Assembly: GCA_902788035.1 (NCBI GenBank)
Contig: CADAIL010000005.1
Coordinates: 1-64,000, forward strand
Source of the DNA: an uncultured Lachnospiraceae bacterium
GTDB taxonomy: Bacteria > Bacillota > Clostridia > Lachnospirales > Lachnospiraceae
Reading direction: 5' to 3'
Length of the DNA stretch: 64,000 nucleotides
Below, one piece after another: positions 6,844 through 15,035 of this stretch; position 1 is the first letter of the stretch; every line of letters starts with the position of its first letter. Made by a program: the position numbers and the translations under genes. A model generated the notes under the pieces. The model had not been told where the DNA came from, made no database searches, and saw only the letters and a program-made list of their open reading frames with translations.

Positions 6844-8684
6844 TTTATCTTCTCCATGATTGAATCACTGTCGATTCCGAGGACGCTCCGGAGAAGAGTC
6901 ACATCTCCGTGCTCGACATAGGCGTCCGGAAGTGTGATATTCACAACGCGGATGTCCGGATAATGTTTCTCCACATAATCCGTGACACATTCTCCGTAGC
7001 CGCCCCGCTTCACGTTCTCCTCGAGGGTGATGATAGTGTCATGGTTTTTCGCAAGGCGGTCAATAACATCGGTGTCCACAGGCTTGATGAAACGCCCGTT
7101 CACGAGCGAACACCTGTGGCCCTGGCTGAGAAGTTTTTCTCTGATGTGCTCCGCAGTACTGACCATACTTCCGACTGCCATGAGGGCAATACCGCTTTCC
7201 TCATAAATCATTTCGCTCCTGCCGTACTCGATCTCGGCAAGATGATTCGGGAGTCCGTCATAAGCAATGCCTCTCGGATATCTTATGGCTATAGGACCGT
7301 CGAAGCTCAGAGCGTATCTGAGCATTTTCCGGAGTTCCCATTTGTTCTTGGGCGCAAGGACAGTCATATTAGGAATTGCGGACATGTATGTGAGATCCAG
7401 AATTCCCTGATGAGTCTCTCCATCGCTGCCGACCAGGCCTGCCCTGTCAATACAGAAAACGACCGGCAGGTTCTGCAGACATACGTCCACCATGATCTGA
7501 TCAAATGCCCGCTGCATGAACGATGAGTAGACCGCGACGACCGGTCTCAGTCCCGCTGCAGCCATGCCCGCTGCCGATGTGACAGCGTGCTGCTCGGCTA
7601 TGCCCACGTCAAAGAACCTTTCCGGGAATTTCTGTGCAAATTTCTTCAGCCCCGTTCCATCCGGCATCGCAGCTGTCACGGCAGCGATATTACTGTTTCG
7701 CGAGGCGATCTGACAGAGTTCGTCAGAAAAAACTTCCGTATAAGTTTCCTTTTTCTTTCTCCCGGTCGACTTGCCCGACGCGATATCGAATGCACCGATT
7801 CCGTGGAACTTTTCAGGATTATTCTCAGCCGGCGCGTATCCTTTGCCCTTCTGCGTGACCACGTGGATCAGAACAGTGCGGTCGATTCGCTTGGCTTCAT
7901 GGAAAAGAGTCGTCATCTTGCGGATATCATGACCGTCTACAGGGCCTAAATATGTGATGCCCATGTCCTCAAAAAGCATGCCGGGTACCAGGATCTGCTT
8001 GATGGAATGCTTTGTCCTGGAAACGAATTTATACATCTGCTCGCCGATCTCAGTCTTCTTTAATCGCTGGGTCACATTTTTCTTCAGCGTGTTGTAACCT
8101 TCCAGTGCTCGTATCTCACTTAGATATGTGGATATACCACCGACGTTCGTCGCTATGGACATATTATTGTCATTGAGGATAATAATAAAATTCTTATCCC
8201 TGCCCCCGGCATTATTGAGAGCTTCATATGCCATGCCTCCGGTCAGGGCTCCGTCACCGATCACCGAAATGACTTTATACTTATCTCCGAGAATATCGCG
8301 TGCCTGAACCATACCGAGACCGGCGGATATGGATGTCGAGCTGTGTCCGGTGTCAAAAACATCGTAGCAGCTTTCTTTTCGTTTTGGGAAGCCGCTCATT
8401 CCGCCATACTGGCGCAGCTCATCAAAGCCGTCTTTGCGGCCGCTCAGGATTTTATGGGTATATGACTGGTGTCCGACATCCCAGATTACCTTGTCGGTCG
8501 GGAAGTCGAATACACGGTAGAGAGCGATCGTCAGCTCCACAACACCGAGATTTGACGCAAGATGGCCTCCGGTGTGACTGATTTTTTCAATCAGAAAGTG
8601 CCGGATCTCCGCAGCCAGCTGTTCCATCTCGGGATATGTAAGCCTTTTTATATCTTCCGGTCCCTTTATTGTATCAAGGATCAT
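6792..8684 (-). CDS. dxs: 1-deoxy-D-xylulose-5-phosphate synthase
   Basis: A 630-residue thiamine-diphosphate enzyme that condenses pyruvate and glyceraldehyde 3-phosphate, the first step of the DXP isoprenoid pathway. Typical features are HxGGHLASNLG near the N-terminus, the ThDP/Mg motif GDGALTGG followed by NDNNMSIA, and the transketolase-like central domain with DRAGLVGSDGETHQG. Length is normal. The ATG at 8684 has GATGAGG upstream; a GTG at 8693 is the alternative. It sits beside dxr, giving steps one and two together. It uses thiamine diphosphate, which ThiN at 26402-27055 makes. The C-terminus ends in a repeated segment. Confidence 0.96.
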   Translation of the reverse strand: MILDTIKGPEDIKRLTYPEMEQLAAEIRHFLIEKISHTGGHLASNLGVVELTIALYRVFDFPTDKVIWDVGHQSYTHKILSGRKDGFDELRQYGGMSGFPKRKESCYDVFDTGHSSTSISAGLGMVQARDILGDKYKVISVIGDGALTGGMAYEALNNAGGRDKNFIIILNDNNMSIATNVGGISTYLSEIRALEGYNTLKKNVTQRLKKTEIGEQMYKFVSRTKHSIKQILVPGMLFEDMGITYLGPVDGHDIRKMTTLFHEAKRIDRTVLIHVVTQKGKGYAPAENNPEKFHGIGAFDIASGKSTGRKKKETYTEVFSDELCQIASRNSNIAAVTAAMPDGTGLKKFAQKFPERFFDVGIAEQHAVTSAAGMAAAGLRPVVAVYSSFMQRAFDQIMVDVCLQNLPVVFCIDRAGLVGSDGETHQGILDLTYMSAIPNMTVLAPKNKWELRKMLRYALSFDGPIAIRYPRGIAYDGLPNHLAEIEYGRSEMIYEESGIALMAVGSMVSTAEHIREKLLSQGHRCSLVNGRFIKPVDTDVIDRLAKNHDTIITLEENVKRGGYGECVTDYVEKHYPDIRVVNITLPDAYVEHGDVTLLRSVLGIDSDSIMEKIKSELFSDGESAAAKDQE

Positions 8685-9038
8685 TATTTTCACCTCATCG
8701 CCGACATTTACAGTATTTGGAAAAAATCCACCACTGCAGTATTAATGCAAATGCCAGTATATTTTTTCGTTATGCACTTCACCTGCAGGATTTCAGCCGG
8801 TGTCAGTTGAATATTATTATATATCAAATGCCACTCGAAAACTATAAATTTTACATAAACAAGGGCGTTACCCGCTTTTATTGGCGTAGAGACAGGTCAA
8901 CGTTCATCAACTCATGCGACTCCGCTTCGCAAAAATGCAGCCCCCTGCACGTCAAGCGCGGCAAAGAGCTGCATGTAAATCATCCTGTATAAGCTATTGA
9001 GTACAGGAAATCTATCACAGGGAACCTGTAAGTCTCAT
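8685..9038. other. 354-bp intergenic region between dxr and dxs
   Basis: I see no gene or known RNA motif. A TATAAT occurs on the minus strand at 8816-8821, about 130 nt before the dxs start, but without a good -35. A weak 6-bp hairpin (CCTGTA/TACAGG) lies near 8982-9005. In many relatives uppS occupies this part of the gene order; no remnant of it is visible. Confidence 0.5.
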
Positions 9039-10190
9039 TCAGGAGTTATACTTTTCCTCGCAATATGCGTCGATCTCATCCTGGACCGCAAATATCTCAT
9101 CCACCGTAGGAGCTGCTATCACACTGTGCCTCGACATTGTATCTTCAATCACATCGTAAATCTGAAGGAATGAGATGTCTCCTCTGCGGAAGATGGCATT
9201 TGCCCACTCGTTAGAGGCGTTAAATACGACAGGCATGGACCCGCCGGTCCTTATGGCTGAAATAGCCAGCGGCAGTCCGCGGAACGTCTCATTGTCAGGG
9301 ACTCCGAGTTCAAGACCGGCGAGAGTCCTGAAATCGAGCGGAACAGCCGGAGACGGCAGATGAAGCGGATAGGTAAGCGCATACTGTATTGCGATACGCA
9401 TATCTGACGGTCCCATCTGCGCGAGGATTGATCCATCCTCATACTCGACCGCGGAATGAATAATGCTCTGCGGCTGGATCACGACCTCGATCTGATCGAC
9501 GTCCACATCAAAGAGCCACTTAGCCTCGATGACTTCAAGCCCTTTGTTCACCATGGAGGCGGAATCGACTGTGATCTTCGGCCCCATGCTCCATGTGGGG
9601 TGGGCAAGAGCCTGCGCGGCTGTGACGTTCATGAGCTCCTCGCGGGTCCTTCCTCGGAACGGACCACCGGAAGCGGTGAGAAGAATTCTTCTGATCTCAG
9701 ATCCCGCCCTGCCCTGAAGAGCCTGGAAAATCGCTGAGTGCTCGGAATCGACCGGCAGAATTTTTACGCCCTTTTCGGCAGCCAACGGCAGTATAATGTG
9801 ACCTGCGCAGACGCAGGTCTCCTTGTTGGCAAGAGCGATATCCTTACCTGCCTCTATAGCCGCGATCGTGGGACGGATACCGATCATACCGACGATCGCT
9901 GTCACCACAACATCGGCGGTCGGAATCCGGCACATCTCGATAAGCCCGTCCATACCTCCAAGAACTTTGACATTCGTGTCGGCAAGACGGACAGCAAGAT
10001 CCGATGCAGCTTTCTCGTCATAGACGGCAACTATCTCCGGACAGAATTCTCTGGCCTGTTTCTCGATCAGATCGATACGGCTCCCGCATGCAAGGGCGAC
10101 GACGTCCATCATTTCAGGATGTTTTCTTACAACGTCCAGCGTCTGAGTGCCGATCGATCCTGTCGATCCCAATACAGCAATGTGCTTCAT
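9039..10190 (-). CDS. dxr: 1-deoxy-D-xylulose 5-phosphate reductoisomerase
   Basis: A 383-residue cytoplasmic enzyme that rearranges and reduces DXP to methylerythritol 4-phosphate with NADPH, the second step of isoprenoid synthesis and the target of fosmidomycin. The NADPH-binding loop GSTGSIGTQTLDVV (8-21), the active-site acid region PVDSEHSAIFQAL and the substrate loop TASGGPFRG are intact. The start codon overlaps the frr stop by one base (TGATG), implying translational coupling. Its usual neighbour rseP is separated from it here by dxs and cdsA. Confidence 0.96.
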   Translation of the reverse strand: MKHIAVLGSTGSIGTQTLDVVRKHPEMMDVVALACGSRIDLIEKQAREFCPEIVAVYDEKAASDLAVRLADTNVKVLGGMDGLIEMCRIPTADVVVTAIVGMIGIRPTIAAIEAGKDIALANKETCVCAGHIILPLAAEKGVKILPVDSEHSAIFQALQGRAGSEIRRILLTASGGPFRGRTREELMNVTAAQALAHPTWSMGPKITVDSASMVNKGLEVIEAKWLFDVDVDQIEVVIQPQSIIHSAVEYEDGSILAQMGPSDMRIAIQYALTYPLHLPSPAVPLDFRTLAGLELGVPDNETFRGLPLAISAIRTGGSMPVVFNASNEWANAIFRRGDISFLQIYDVIEDTMSRHSVIAAPTVDEIFAVQDEIDAYCEEKYNS

Positions 10191-10747
10191 CAGATCGTCA
10201 TGAGCTCCTTTGTCTTCTTCTCGACTGCCTCGTCGACCTTCTTGATGAACTTATCTGTCACTTTCTGAAGGGCTTCCTCAGCATCGGCGATCTCATCCTC
10301 AGATACTTCGCTCTTTTTCTTAAGCTTCTTAAATGCGTCGTTGCCGTCGCGGCGGATGTTGCGGCATGCGACTTTAGCCTGCTCGCCAAGCTTCTTGACA
10401 TCCTTGACCAGCTGCTTTCTGCGCTCCTCCGTGAGTTCGGGGAATACAAGGCGGATAACGCTGCCGTCATCAGACGGATTAATACCGATATCGGACTTCT
10501 GAATAGCCTTGACAATACTCTTGATGAGTTTCTTGTCCCACGGCTGAATCTGAATCATACGTGCTTCCGGAACTGTGATGCTGGCTACGCCGTTGATCGG
10601 TGTCGGAGATCCGTAATACTCTACAGTGACTTTATCAAGGACATGCGGATTGGCACGGCCGGCGCGGACAGCTTGAAGCTCGGTCTCGAGGTTCTTCAGC
10701 GTCTTCTCCATTTTCTCCTCATACGGTTTTGTTCTCTCATTACTCAT
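10190..10747 (-). CDS. frr: Ribosome recycling factor
   Basis: A 185-residue protein that, with EF-G, splits the post-termination ribosome. It matches the family in length and in the conserved segments AVRAGRANPHVLDKVTVEYYG near the N-terminus, PEARMIQIQPWDKK in the middle and NIRRDGNDAFKKLKKK in the long helical domain. It is coupled to dxr downstream (TGATG) and follows pyrH after 108 bp. That gap contains a hairpin (GGGACGCGGATC-like arm with GATCCGTCCC, about 10799-10838) without a U run, which may stabilise mRNA or attenuate read-through. Confidence 0.96.
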   Translation of the reverse strand: MSNERTKPYEEKMEKTLKNLETELQAVRAGRANPHVLDKVTVEYYGSPTPINGVASITVPEARMIQIQPWDKKLIKSIVKAIQKSDIGINPSDDGSVIRLVFPELTEERRKQLVKDVKKLGEQAKVACRNIRRDGNDAFKKLKKKSEVSEDEIADAEEALQKVTDKFIKKVDEAVEKKTKELMTI

Positions 10748-10855
10748 AGCTGTTTTTCCTCCCTTTACCAGGTCTTTTTTGAGTTATTCGGTCCCGCCCG
10801 GGACGCGGGATCTAAGAGTGCGCGATCCGTCCCGGACAGGCAAAATGTTTCGTTC

Positions 10856-11551
10856 TTATACGGTGACTACTGTTCCGTTGATATCTCCGTTGGCGGCACG
10901 AATAATACTGTCCTGCTCGTTCAGTCCGAATACGAGCATGGGCATCTTATTTTCTTTTGCGATCACCGCTGCCGCTCCGTCGACAACGCCAAGTCCTTTG
11001 GCAACAACTTCCGCAATGCTGATCTCAGAGAACTTCTTAGCATTCGGATTACTCTTCGGGTCATCATCATAGACACCGTCTACTGATTTAGCCAGCAGGA
11101 TCATCTCCGCCTCAATCTCGACAGCGCGAAGAACAGTTGCTGTATCGGTAGAGAAGTACGGATGTCCTGTACCTCCCGCGAAGAAGACTACCTTGCCTTC
11201 CGCCAGAGACTCCATAGCCAGATCCTTTGAGTAAAGCTTTGTGAACGCTCCGACTGCAAACGGTGTAAGTATCTCCGTCTTCATTCCGTTGGAACGGAAT
11301 ATCTCCGATACATAAATGCAGTTCATGACCGTCGCGAGCATTCCGATCTGGTCTGCCTTGCAGCGCTCGATCGCGTCGGACGAGCGTCCTCTCCAGAAAT
11401 TGCCGCCGCCGATAACAACCCCGACAGCACAGCCGCCGTCCACGATTGCCTTGACCTGCTTTGCGACTTTCTGAACCGTAGCCTCATCAAATCCAGTCTT
11501 TTTATCTCCGGCAAGAGCCTCGCCGCTGAGTTTTAATAATACGCGATTCAT
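10856..11551 (-). CDS. pyrH: Uridylate kinase
   Basis: A 231-residue amino-acid-kinase-fold enzyme that phosphorylates UMP to UDP, feeding nucleotide-sugar and cell-wall precursor synthesis. KLSGEALAG at the N-terminus, VIGGGNFWRGR and the FFAGGTGHPYFSTDT loop are characteristic. The start at 11551 is set by AAAGGAGG 5 nt upstream. It opens the pyrH-frr-dxr-dxs-cdsA-rseP block. rpsB and tsf, which usually precede pyrH in bacteria, are not present; nrdR and ftsZ lie upstream instead. Confidence 0.96.
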   Translation of the reverse strand: MNRVLLKLSGEALAGDKKTGFDEATVQKVAKQVKAIVDGGCAVGVVIGGGNFWRGRSSDAIERCKADQIGMLATVMNCIYVSEIFRSNGMKTEILTPFAVGAFTKLYSKDLAMESLAEGKVVFFAGGTGHPYFSTDTATVLRAVEIEAEMILLAKSVDGVYDDDPKSNPNAKKFSEISIAEVVAKGLGVVDGAAAVIAKENKMPMLVFGLNEQDSIIRAANGDINGTVVTV

Positions 11552-11598
11552 ATATCCTCCTTTAAGTGCCGCTGTACCCGACACATATAACTTGCATA

Positions 11599-11627
11599 AT
11601 TATACCATAGTTTTCGAATATTTCGAA
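11599..11627 (-). promoter_or_regulatory. Promoter of pyrH
   Basis: On the minus strand an extended -10 (TGGTATAAT, hexamer 11599-11604) has a weak -35 (TTCGAA, 11622-11627) at 17 nt. It lies between the MITE-like element and pyrH. Confidence 0.6.
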
Positions 11628-11664
11628 CATATGAGAAAAATTTTTAGCAGGAGGTAGAAAACTC

Positions 11665-11869
11665 GCAACAGTGCAGACGGAATGCTCTTTCAGTTCAGTT
11701 GTCGGCCGCAAAACATTCATCTTCGTGAGAAAAACATTGTAGGTTCGACCGAGAGATCAGAAGATGCGAATGCATCTTCTAAGCTCGCAGAGGAGAACCT
11801 GCGTTTTTCGATGAAGATGATGTTTGCGGCGGCTTTTGATATTTTGCTGCATTCCGTCTGAACTGTTCC
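11665..11869. mobile_element. MITE-like palindromic element, copy 1
   Basis: About 205 bp that fold almost completely on themselves. The ends are AACAGTGCAGACGGAATGC and GCATTCCGTCTGAACTGTT. Inner arms GCCGCAAAACATTCATCTTC and GATGAAGATGATGTTTGCGG pair next, around a centre AGAAGATGCGAATGCATCTT. The inner motif ACCGAGAGATC is at 11748-11758. It carries no gene. It lies between the nrdR terminator and the pyrH promoter. Related copies are at 21685-21891, 39477-39677 and 52381-52559. No clear target duplication is left here. Confidence 0.8.
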
Positions 11870-11873
11870 CACG

Positions 11874-11904
11874 AAAAAATCCCGCAGCCATATGGCTGCG
11901 GGAT
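11874..11904 (-). terminator. Terminator of the mraZ-to-nrdR gene cluster
   Basis: On the minus strand ATCCCGCAGCC and GGCTGCGGGAT form a perfect 11-bp stem with a 4-nt loop, followed by TTTTT. It starts about 20 nt after the nrdR stop. Confidence 0.93.
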
Positions 11905-11923
11905 AAATAATTCTGTTTTCGGA

Positions 11924-12370
11924 TCACATCATCTTCCTGATCTCATCCATAAATGTTTCCACATCCTTGAACTCGCGGTATACGCTCGCAAAACGGACAT
12001 ACGCTACCGCGTCCAGGGTCTTAATGCGGTTCATGACCATCTCGCCGATCTCAGTCGTCGGGATCTCACGCTCTCCCTTGTTATAGATTTCTGTCTCGAC
12101 AGAGTCCACGAGATCCTTGATCTGCTGTGCGGACACCGGTCTCTTATGGCAGGCGCGAATCACACCATCTTCGATCTTATTCCGGTTGTACTGCTCTCTG
12201 GTCTGATCCTTTTTGACCACCATGAGCGGACTGAGTTCGACCTTCTCGTAAGAGGTGAACCGCTTGCCGCAGGTATCGCACATGCGGCGTCTGCGTATCG
12301 CGGTATTGTCATCGACCGGTCTGGAATCGACTACTCTGGTATTATCGTTTCCGCAAAATGGGCATTTCAT
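11924..12370 (-). CDS. nrdR: Transcriptional repressor NrdR
   Basis: A 148-residue repressor of ribonucleotide reductase genes that senses ATP/dATP. The N-terminal zinc ribbon has CPFC (3-6) and CDTC (31-34) pairs with the RRRRxC core, and an ATP-cone domain follows (PLMVVKKDQTREQYNRNKI and after). Length is normal. Its ATG directly abuts the ftsZ stop codon with no gap, so it is translated from the division operon mRNA. That couples dNTP control to division genes; the functional meaning is inference. No NrdR box is visible here. Confidence 0.95.
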   Translation of the reverse strand: MKCPFCGNDNTRVVDSRPVDDNTAIRRRRMCDTCGKRFTSYEKVELSPLMVVKKDQTREQYNRNKIEDGVIRACHKRPVSAQQIKDLVDSVETEIYNKGEREIPTTEIGEMVMNRIKTLDAVAYVRFASVYREFKDVETFMDEIRKMM

Positions 12371-13576
12371 TTATCTGTTCCTGTTCTTCAGGAAATCCGG
12401 AATCTGGATTTCCTGTGTCTTTACTGTCGGTGTTACATTAGACTGCTGAAGCACCGGAGCTGCCTGAGGAGCTGAGGGCTGAGGTGTAACCGGTGTTGAG
12501 AATATGCTGCGATCCCAGTTCGGCATCGTATAGCCTGTTGTCTGCGTCTGAGGCTGAGGCTGCGGGATCTGACGAGACTGCTGCTGTCCCATTCTCTGCT
12601 GCTTCGGCTTATTCGGGACACCGCTGACATCCTGAAGTCCTGTAGCCATGACTGTGATCTTGCATGTATCGACAGCTGCGTCATCATACATTGCACCGAA
12701 GATAATGTTGGCTTCGTCGCCAACGATCTCCTGTACATAAGTAGCAGCTTCATTGGCATCCATAAGGGAGATGTCGCCGCGGATGTTGATAATAACATTC
12801 TCTGCACCCTTGATGGAAGTCTCAAGAAGCGGGCTCTGTACTGCCTGCTCAACTGCCTCGAGAGCCTTCTCGTCGCCCTTGGACTCGCCGATACCGATAT
12901 GAGCGATACCGCCGTTGGTCATAACAGTCTGAACATCGGCAAAGTCAAGATTAATAAGCGCCGGCTGATTGATAAGGTCTGTGATACCGGCAACTGCCTG
13001 CTGAAGAACTTCGTCAGCTTTCTTCAGAGCTTCCGGCATGGTTGTACGTCTGTCAACGATCTCAAGAAGCTTGTCATTCGGGATGACAATCAGAGTGTCA
13101 ACATTCTGCTTCAGTCTCTCAATACCGTCGAGAGCGTTCTGCATGCGCTTCTTTGCCTCGAAACGGAATGGCTTTGTCACGACGCCGACTGTAAGGCAGC
13201 CGAGCTCTTTCGCGATGCTCGCAACGACCGGAGCTCCGCCTGTGCCTGTGCCGCCGCCCATACCGCAGGTGACAAATACCATATCAGCGCCCTGGAGGAC
13301 CTGCTTGATTTCATCAGTGCTCTCTGTTGCGGCCTGCTCGCCAACTTCCGGCTTTGCTCCGGCGCCGAGGCCCTTGGTAACTTTCTCGCCGATCTGTACA
13401 ACAGTCGGAGCCTTGCACATATTAAGTGCCTGCTTATCTGTATTAATTCCTACAAATTCAACTCCGCCGATTGCTTCGTCGACCATGCGGTTCACGGCAT
13501 TATTGCCGGCACCGCCTACACCAACTACAATTATGCGTGCAGCAGATTCAGCTTCATTGGTTGTGATTTCTAACAA
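12371..13576 (-). CDS. ftsZ: Cell division protein FtsZ
   Basis: The 401-residue tubulin-like GTPase that forms the division ring at midcell. Visible features are the N-terminal nucleotide-binding region [13 protein letters not shown], the tubulin signature [10 protein letters not shown], the T7-loop [11 protein letters not shown], a Gln/Pro-rich linker of about 60 residues, and the C-terminal conserved peptide [10 protein letters not shown] that binds partner proteins. An AGGAGG-type site precedes it. A 118-bp AT-rich gap to ftsQ may hold an additional promoter, but I find no strong one. sigE/spoIIGA, common after ftsZ in spore-forming Clostridia, are absent. Confidence 0.97.
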   Translation of the reverse strand: MLEITTNEAESAARIIVVGVGGAGNNAVNRMVDEAIGGVEFVGINTDKQALNMCKAPTVVQIGEKVTKGLGAGAKPEVGEQAATESTDEIKQVLQGADMVFVTCGMGGGTGTGGAPVVASIAKELGCLTVGVVTKPFRFEAKKRMQNALDGIERLKQNVDTLIVIPNDKLLEIVDRRTTMPEALKKADEVLQQAVAGITDLINQPALINLDFADVQTVMTNGGIAHIGIGESKGDEKALEAVEQAVQSPLLETSIKGAENVIINIRGDISLMDANEAATYVQEIVGDEANIIFGAMYDDAAVDTCKITVMATGLQDVSGVPNKPKQQRMGQQQSRQIPQPQPQTQTTGYTMPNWDRSIFSTPVTPQPSAPQAAPVLQQSNVTPTVKTQEIQIPDFLKNRNR

Positions 13577-13694
13577 AACAGTTCCTCCTTTTGACCGCCT
13601 TCTAAAACAGCCTATTATTTGCTACTCTATCCAGATATAGAATATTTTCACATGATAACATCATTAACAATGATATAGTCTTTAGATGCATTAA

Positions 13695-15035
13695 TCAAGA
13701 ATTTTTTTCATTTTTTGAAAAAAACAGACGACTTTGTGTTCCGTCATATTTCTCAAGATGTAGTGTTCCGGACCTGCCGAGAAGCTCATATATAATGTGT
13801 TTGAACACATCCAGTCGTTTCTCAATATGAGAGCCGTCTCCCAGATTGACGGTGACATCATTAAAATGGAGCTGCAGATTTCCTTTGTCGGAGACATCCA
13901 CCGATGTCGGATAAATGCTGTTCTCTTCTGCAAATGTCTTGAACGCGCCGAGTGCTTCATAGATCGGCGAATATTTGACCGGCAGTCTCTCCCCGACTGC
14001 CGCGCCGCTGATTTTCAGCCCTGTGATCTCCGGTATATAGTTCTCTGCAAATGTATCTTCGGATGTGTATTCCTTCACAAGCACTTCTTCCGCAGGAATG
14101 GGAGTCACTAAGCTCACTGATGATTCATCCGCCGGGATCGGCGTCGGAGCGGTGTCATCAATAAGCTCCGGCTGGATCAGGATCGTCTCTTCATCGCCAT
14201 CCTCTGCCCGGTCACCGTCTTCTTCAGAGTACTCCTCGTAGCCATCATAATCGCCGGCCTCCTCGCCGGTATCATATTCCTCGTCATAGTCGGCATTCCC
14301 ATCGTAGTCAGCGTTCCCGTCATAGTCGCCGTCCCCGCCGTAGTCATCCTCGTAATCAGTGTCATCGCCGTAGCCGTCCTCATATTCCGCTGTGTCCGGA
14401 TCGACATAAGTCTCCTCATCGGTGAGGTAGTTCACTGATTTTACATGATATGCGGAGCTGTCCGACTCTTCCGGCGCGCTCTCAGAGGTATCCGCCGCGG
14501 AATCCAGGTTGCTTTCAGAGGCATTCGGTGCAGGATCCGATTTGCTCTCACCCATGGTCCCATTGCCAGCCGCTTGCCCGGATGCTGAATCACCGGGCAG
14601 CATCTGCCCGCTTTGAAGAGCTTTGTACCCGCTCTCGTTCATGACGGACCCGACACGGACTACGCCTTTGCGGTCGAAGTACCAGTACCTGTCATCATAT
14701 TTCACGTAGCCCACCAGAGGCTTTTCCTTCACAGTAACGTTCACAGTGTCGTGCTTCACATATGCGACATCCACACTGTCAACAAAAGTATTTCCTTTGA
14801 TTTTCCTGTCGTTAAAAGCAAGGCAGAGGAACAGCGTATTGTCTCTAAGCGGGCCTTTCTGAATCATCGCCGCAACTTCTTTATCTGACTCGTGGCAGTT
14901 GCCCTTCACCTTAATATCCGTCACCCGGAACATAAAGAGGCATACAAAGGCGGCGCTCAAAATGAGCGCCACGTTGAATATCCAAAGTAAGTTCCTTATA
15001 TAACGTCTTCGTCTTTTACGCCTTTTCCCTGACAT
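13695..15035 (-). CDS. ftsQ: Division protein FtsQ/DivIB with large acidic insertion
   Basis: A 446-residue bitopic membrane protein of the divisome. A basic cytoplasmic tail (KRRKRRRRY) and one membrane helix (about 15-36) precede a POTRA domain (from 36) and the beta domain. The beta domain begins KEKPLVGYVKYDDRYWYFDR and resumes at IPEITGL (334). Between these (about 130-333) lies a low-complexity insertion rich in Asp, Glu, Tyr and Ser, including repeats of DYDGNA. In ordinary homologues this loop is some tens of residues at most. The start at 15035 overlaps murD by 20 nt; its ribosome site (AAGGA) is very close to the ATG, so an earlier start is possible. Family assignment rests on the ends and the position before ftsZ. 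Confidence 0.9.
   Translation of the reverse strand: MSGKRRKRRRRYIRNLLWIFNVALILSAAFVCLFMFRVTDIKVKGNCHESDKEVAAMIQKGPLRDNTLFLCLAFNDRKIKGNTFVDSVDVAYVKHDTVNVTVKEKPLVGYVKYDDRYWYFDRKGVVRVGSVMNESGYKALQSGQMLPGDSASGQAAGNGTMGESKSDPAPNASESNLDSAADTSESAPEESDSSAYHVKSVNYLTDEETYVDPDTAEYEDGYGDDTDYEDDYGGDGDYDGNADYDGNADYDEEYDTGEEAGDYDGYEEYSEEDGDRAEDGDEETILIQPELIDDTAPTPIPADESSVSLVTPIPAEEVLVKEYTSEDTFAENYIPEITGLKISGAAVGERLPVKYSPIYEALGAFKTFAEENSIYPTSVDVSDKGNLQLHFNDVTVNLGDGSHIEKRLDVFKHIIYELLGRSGTLHLEKYDGTQSRLFFSKNEKNS
14037..14648 (-). other. Sequence encoding the FtsQ acidic D/Y-rich insertion
   Basis: This is the in-frame stretch coding for residues 130-333 of FtsQ. It contains short degenerate tandem repeats (GACTACGATGG-like units around 14270-14345). 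It has no stop codon and no sign of a separate gene. Confidence 0.75.

Noticed and set aside
10004-11086. Plus-strand 360-residue open frame opposite dxr, frr and pyrH
   Set aside because: It mirrors three strongly conserved genes on the other strand and has leucine-rich, low-information sequence with no ribosome site.
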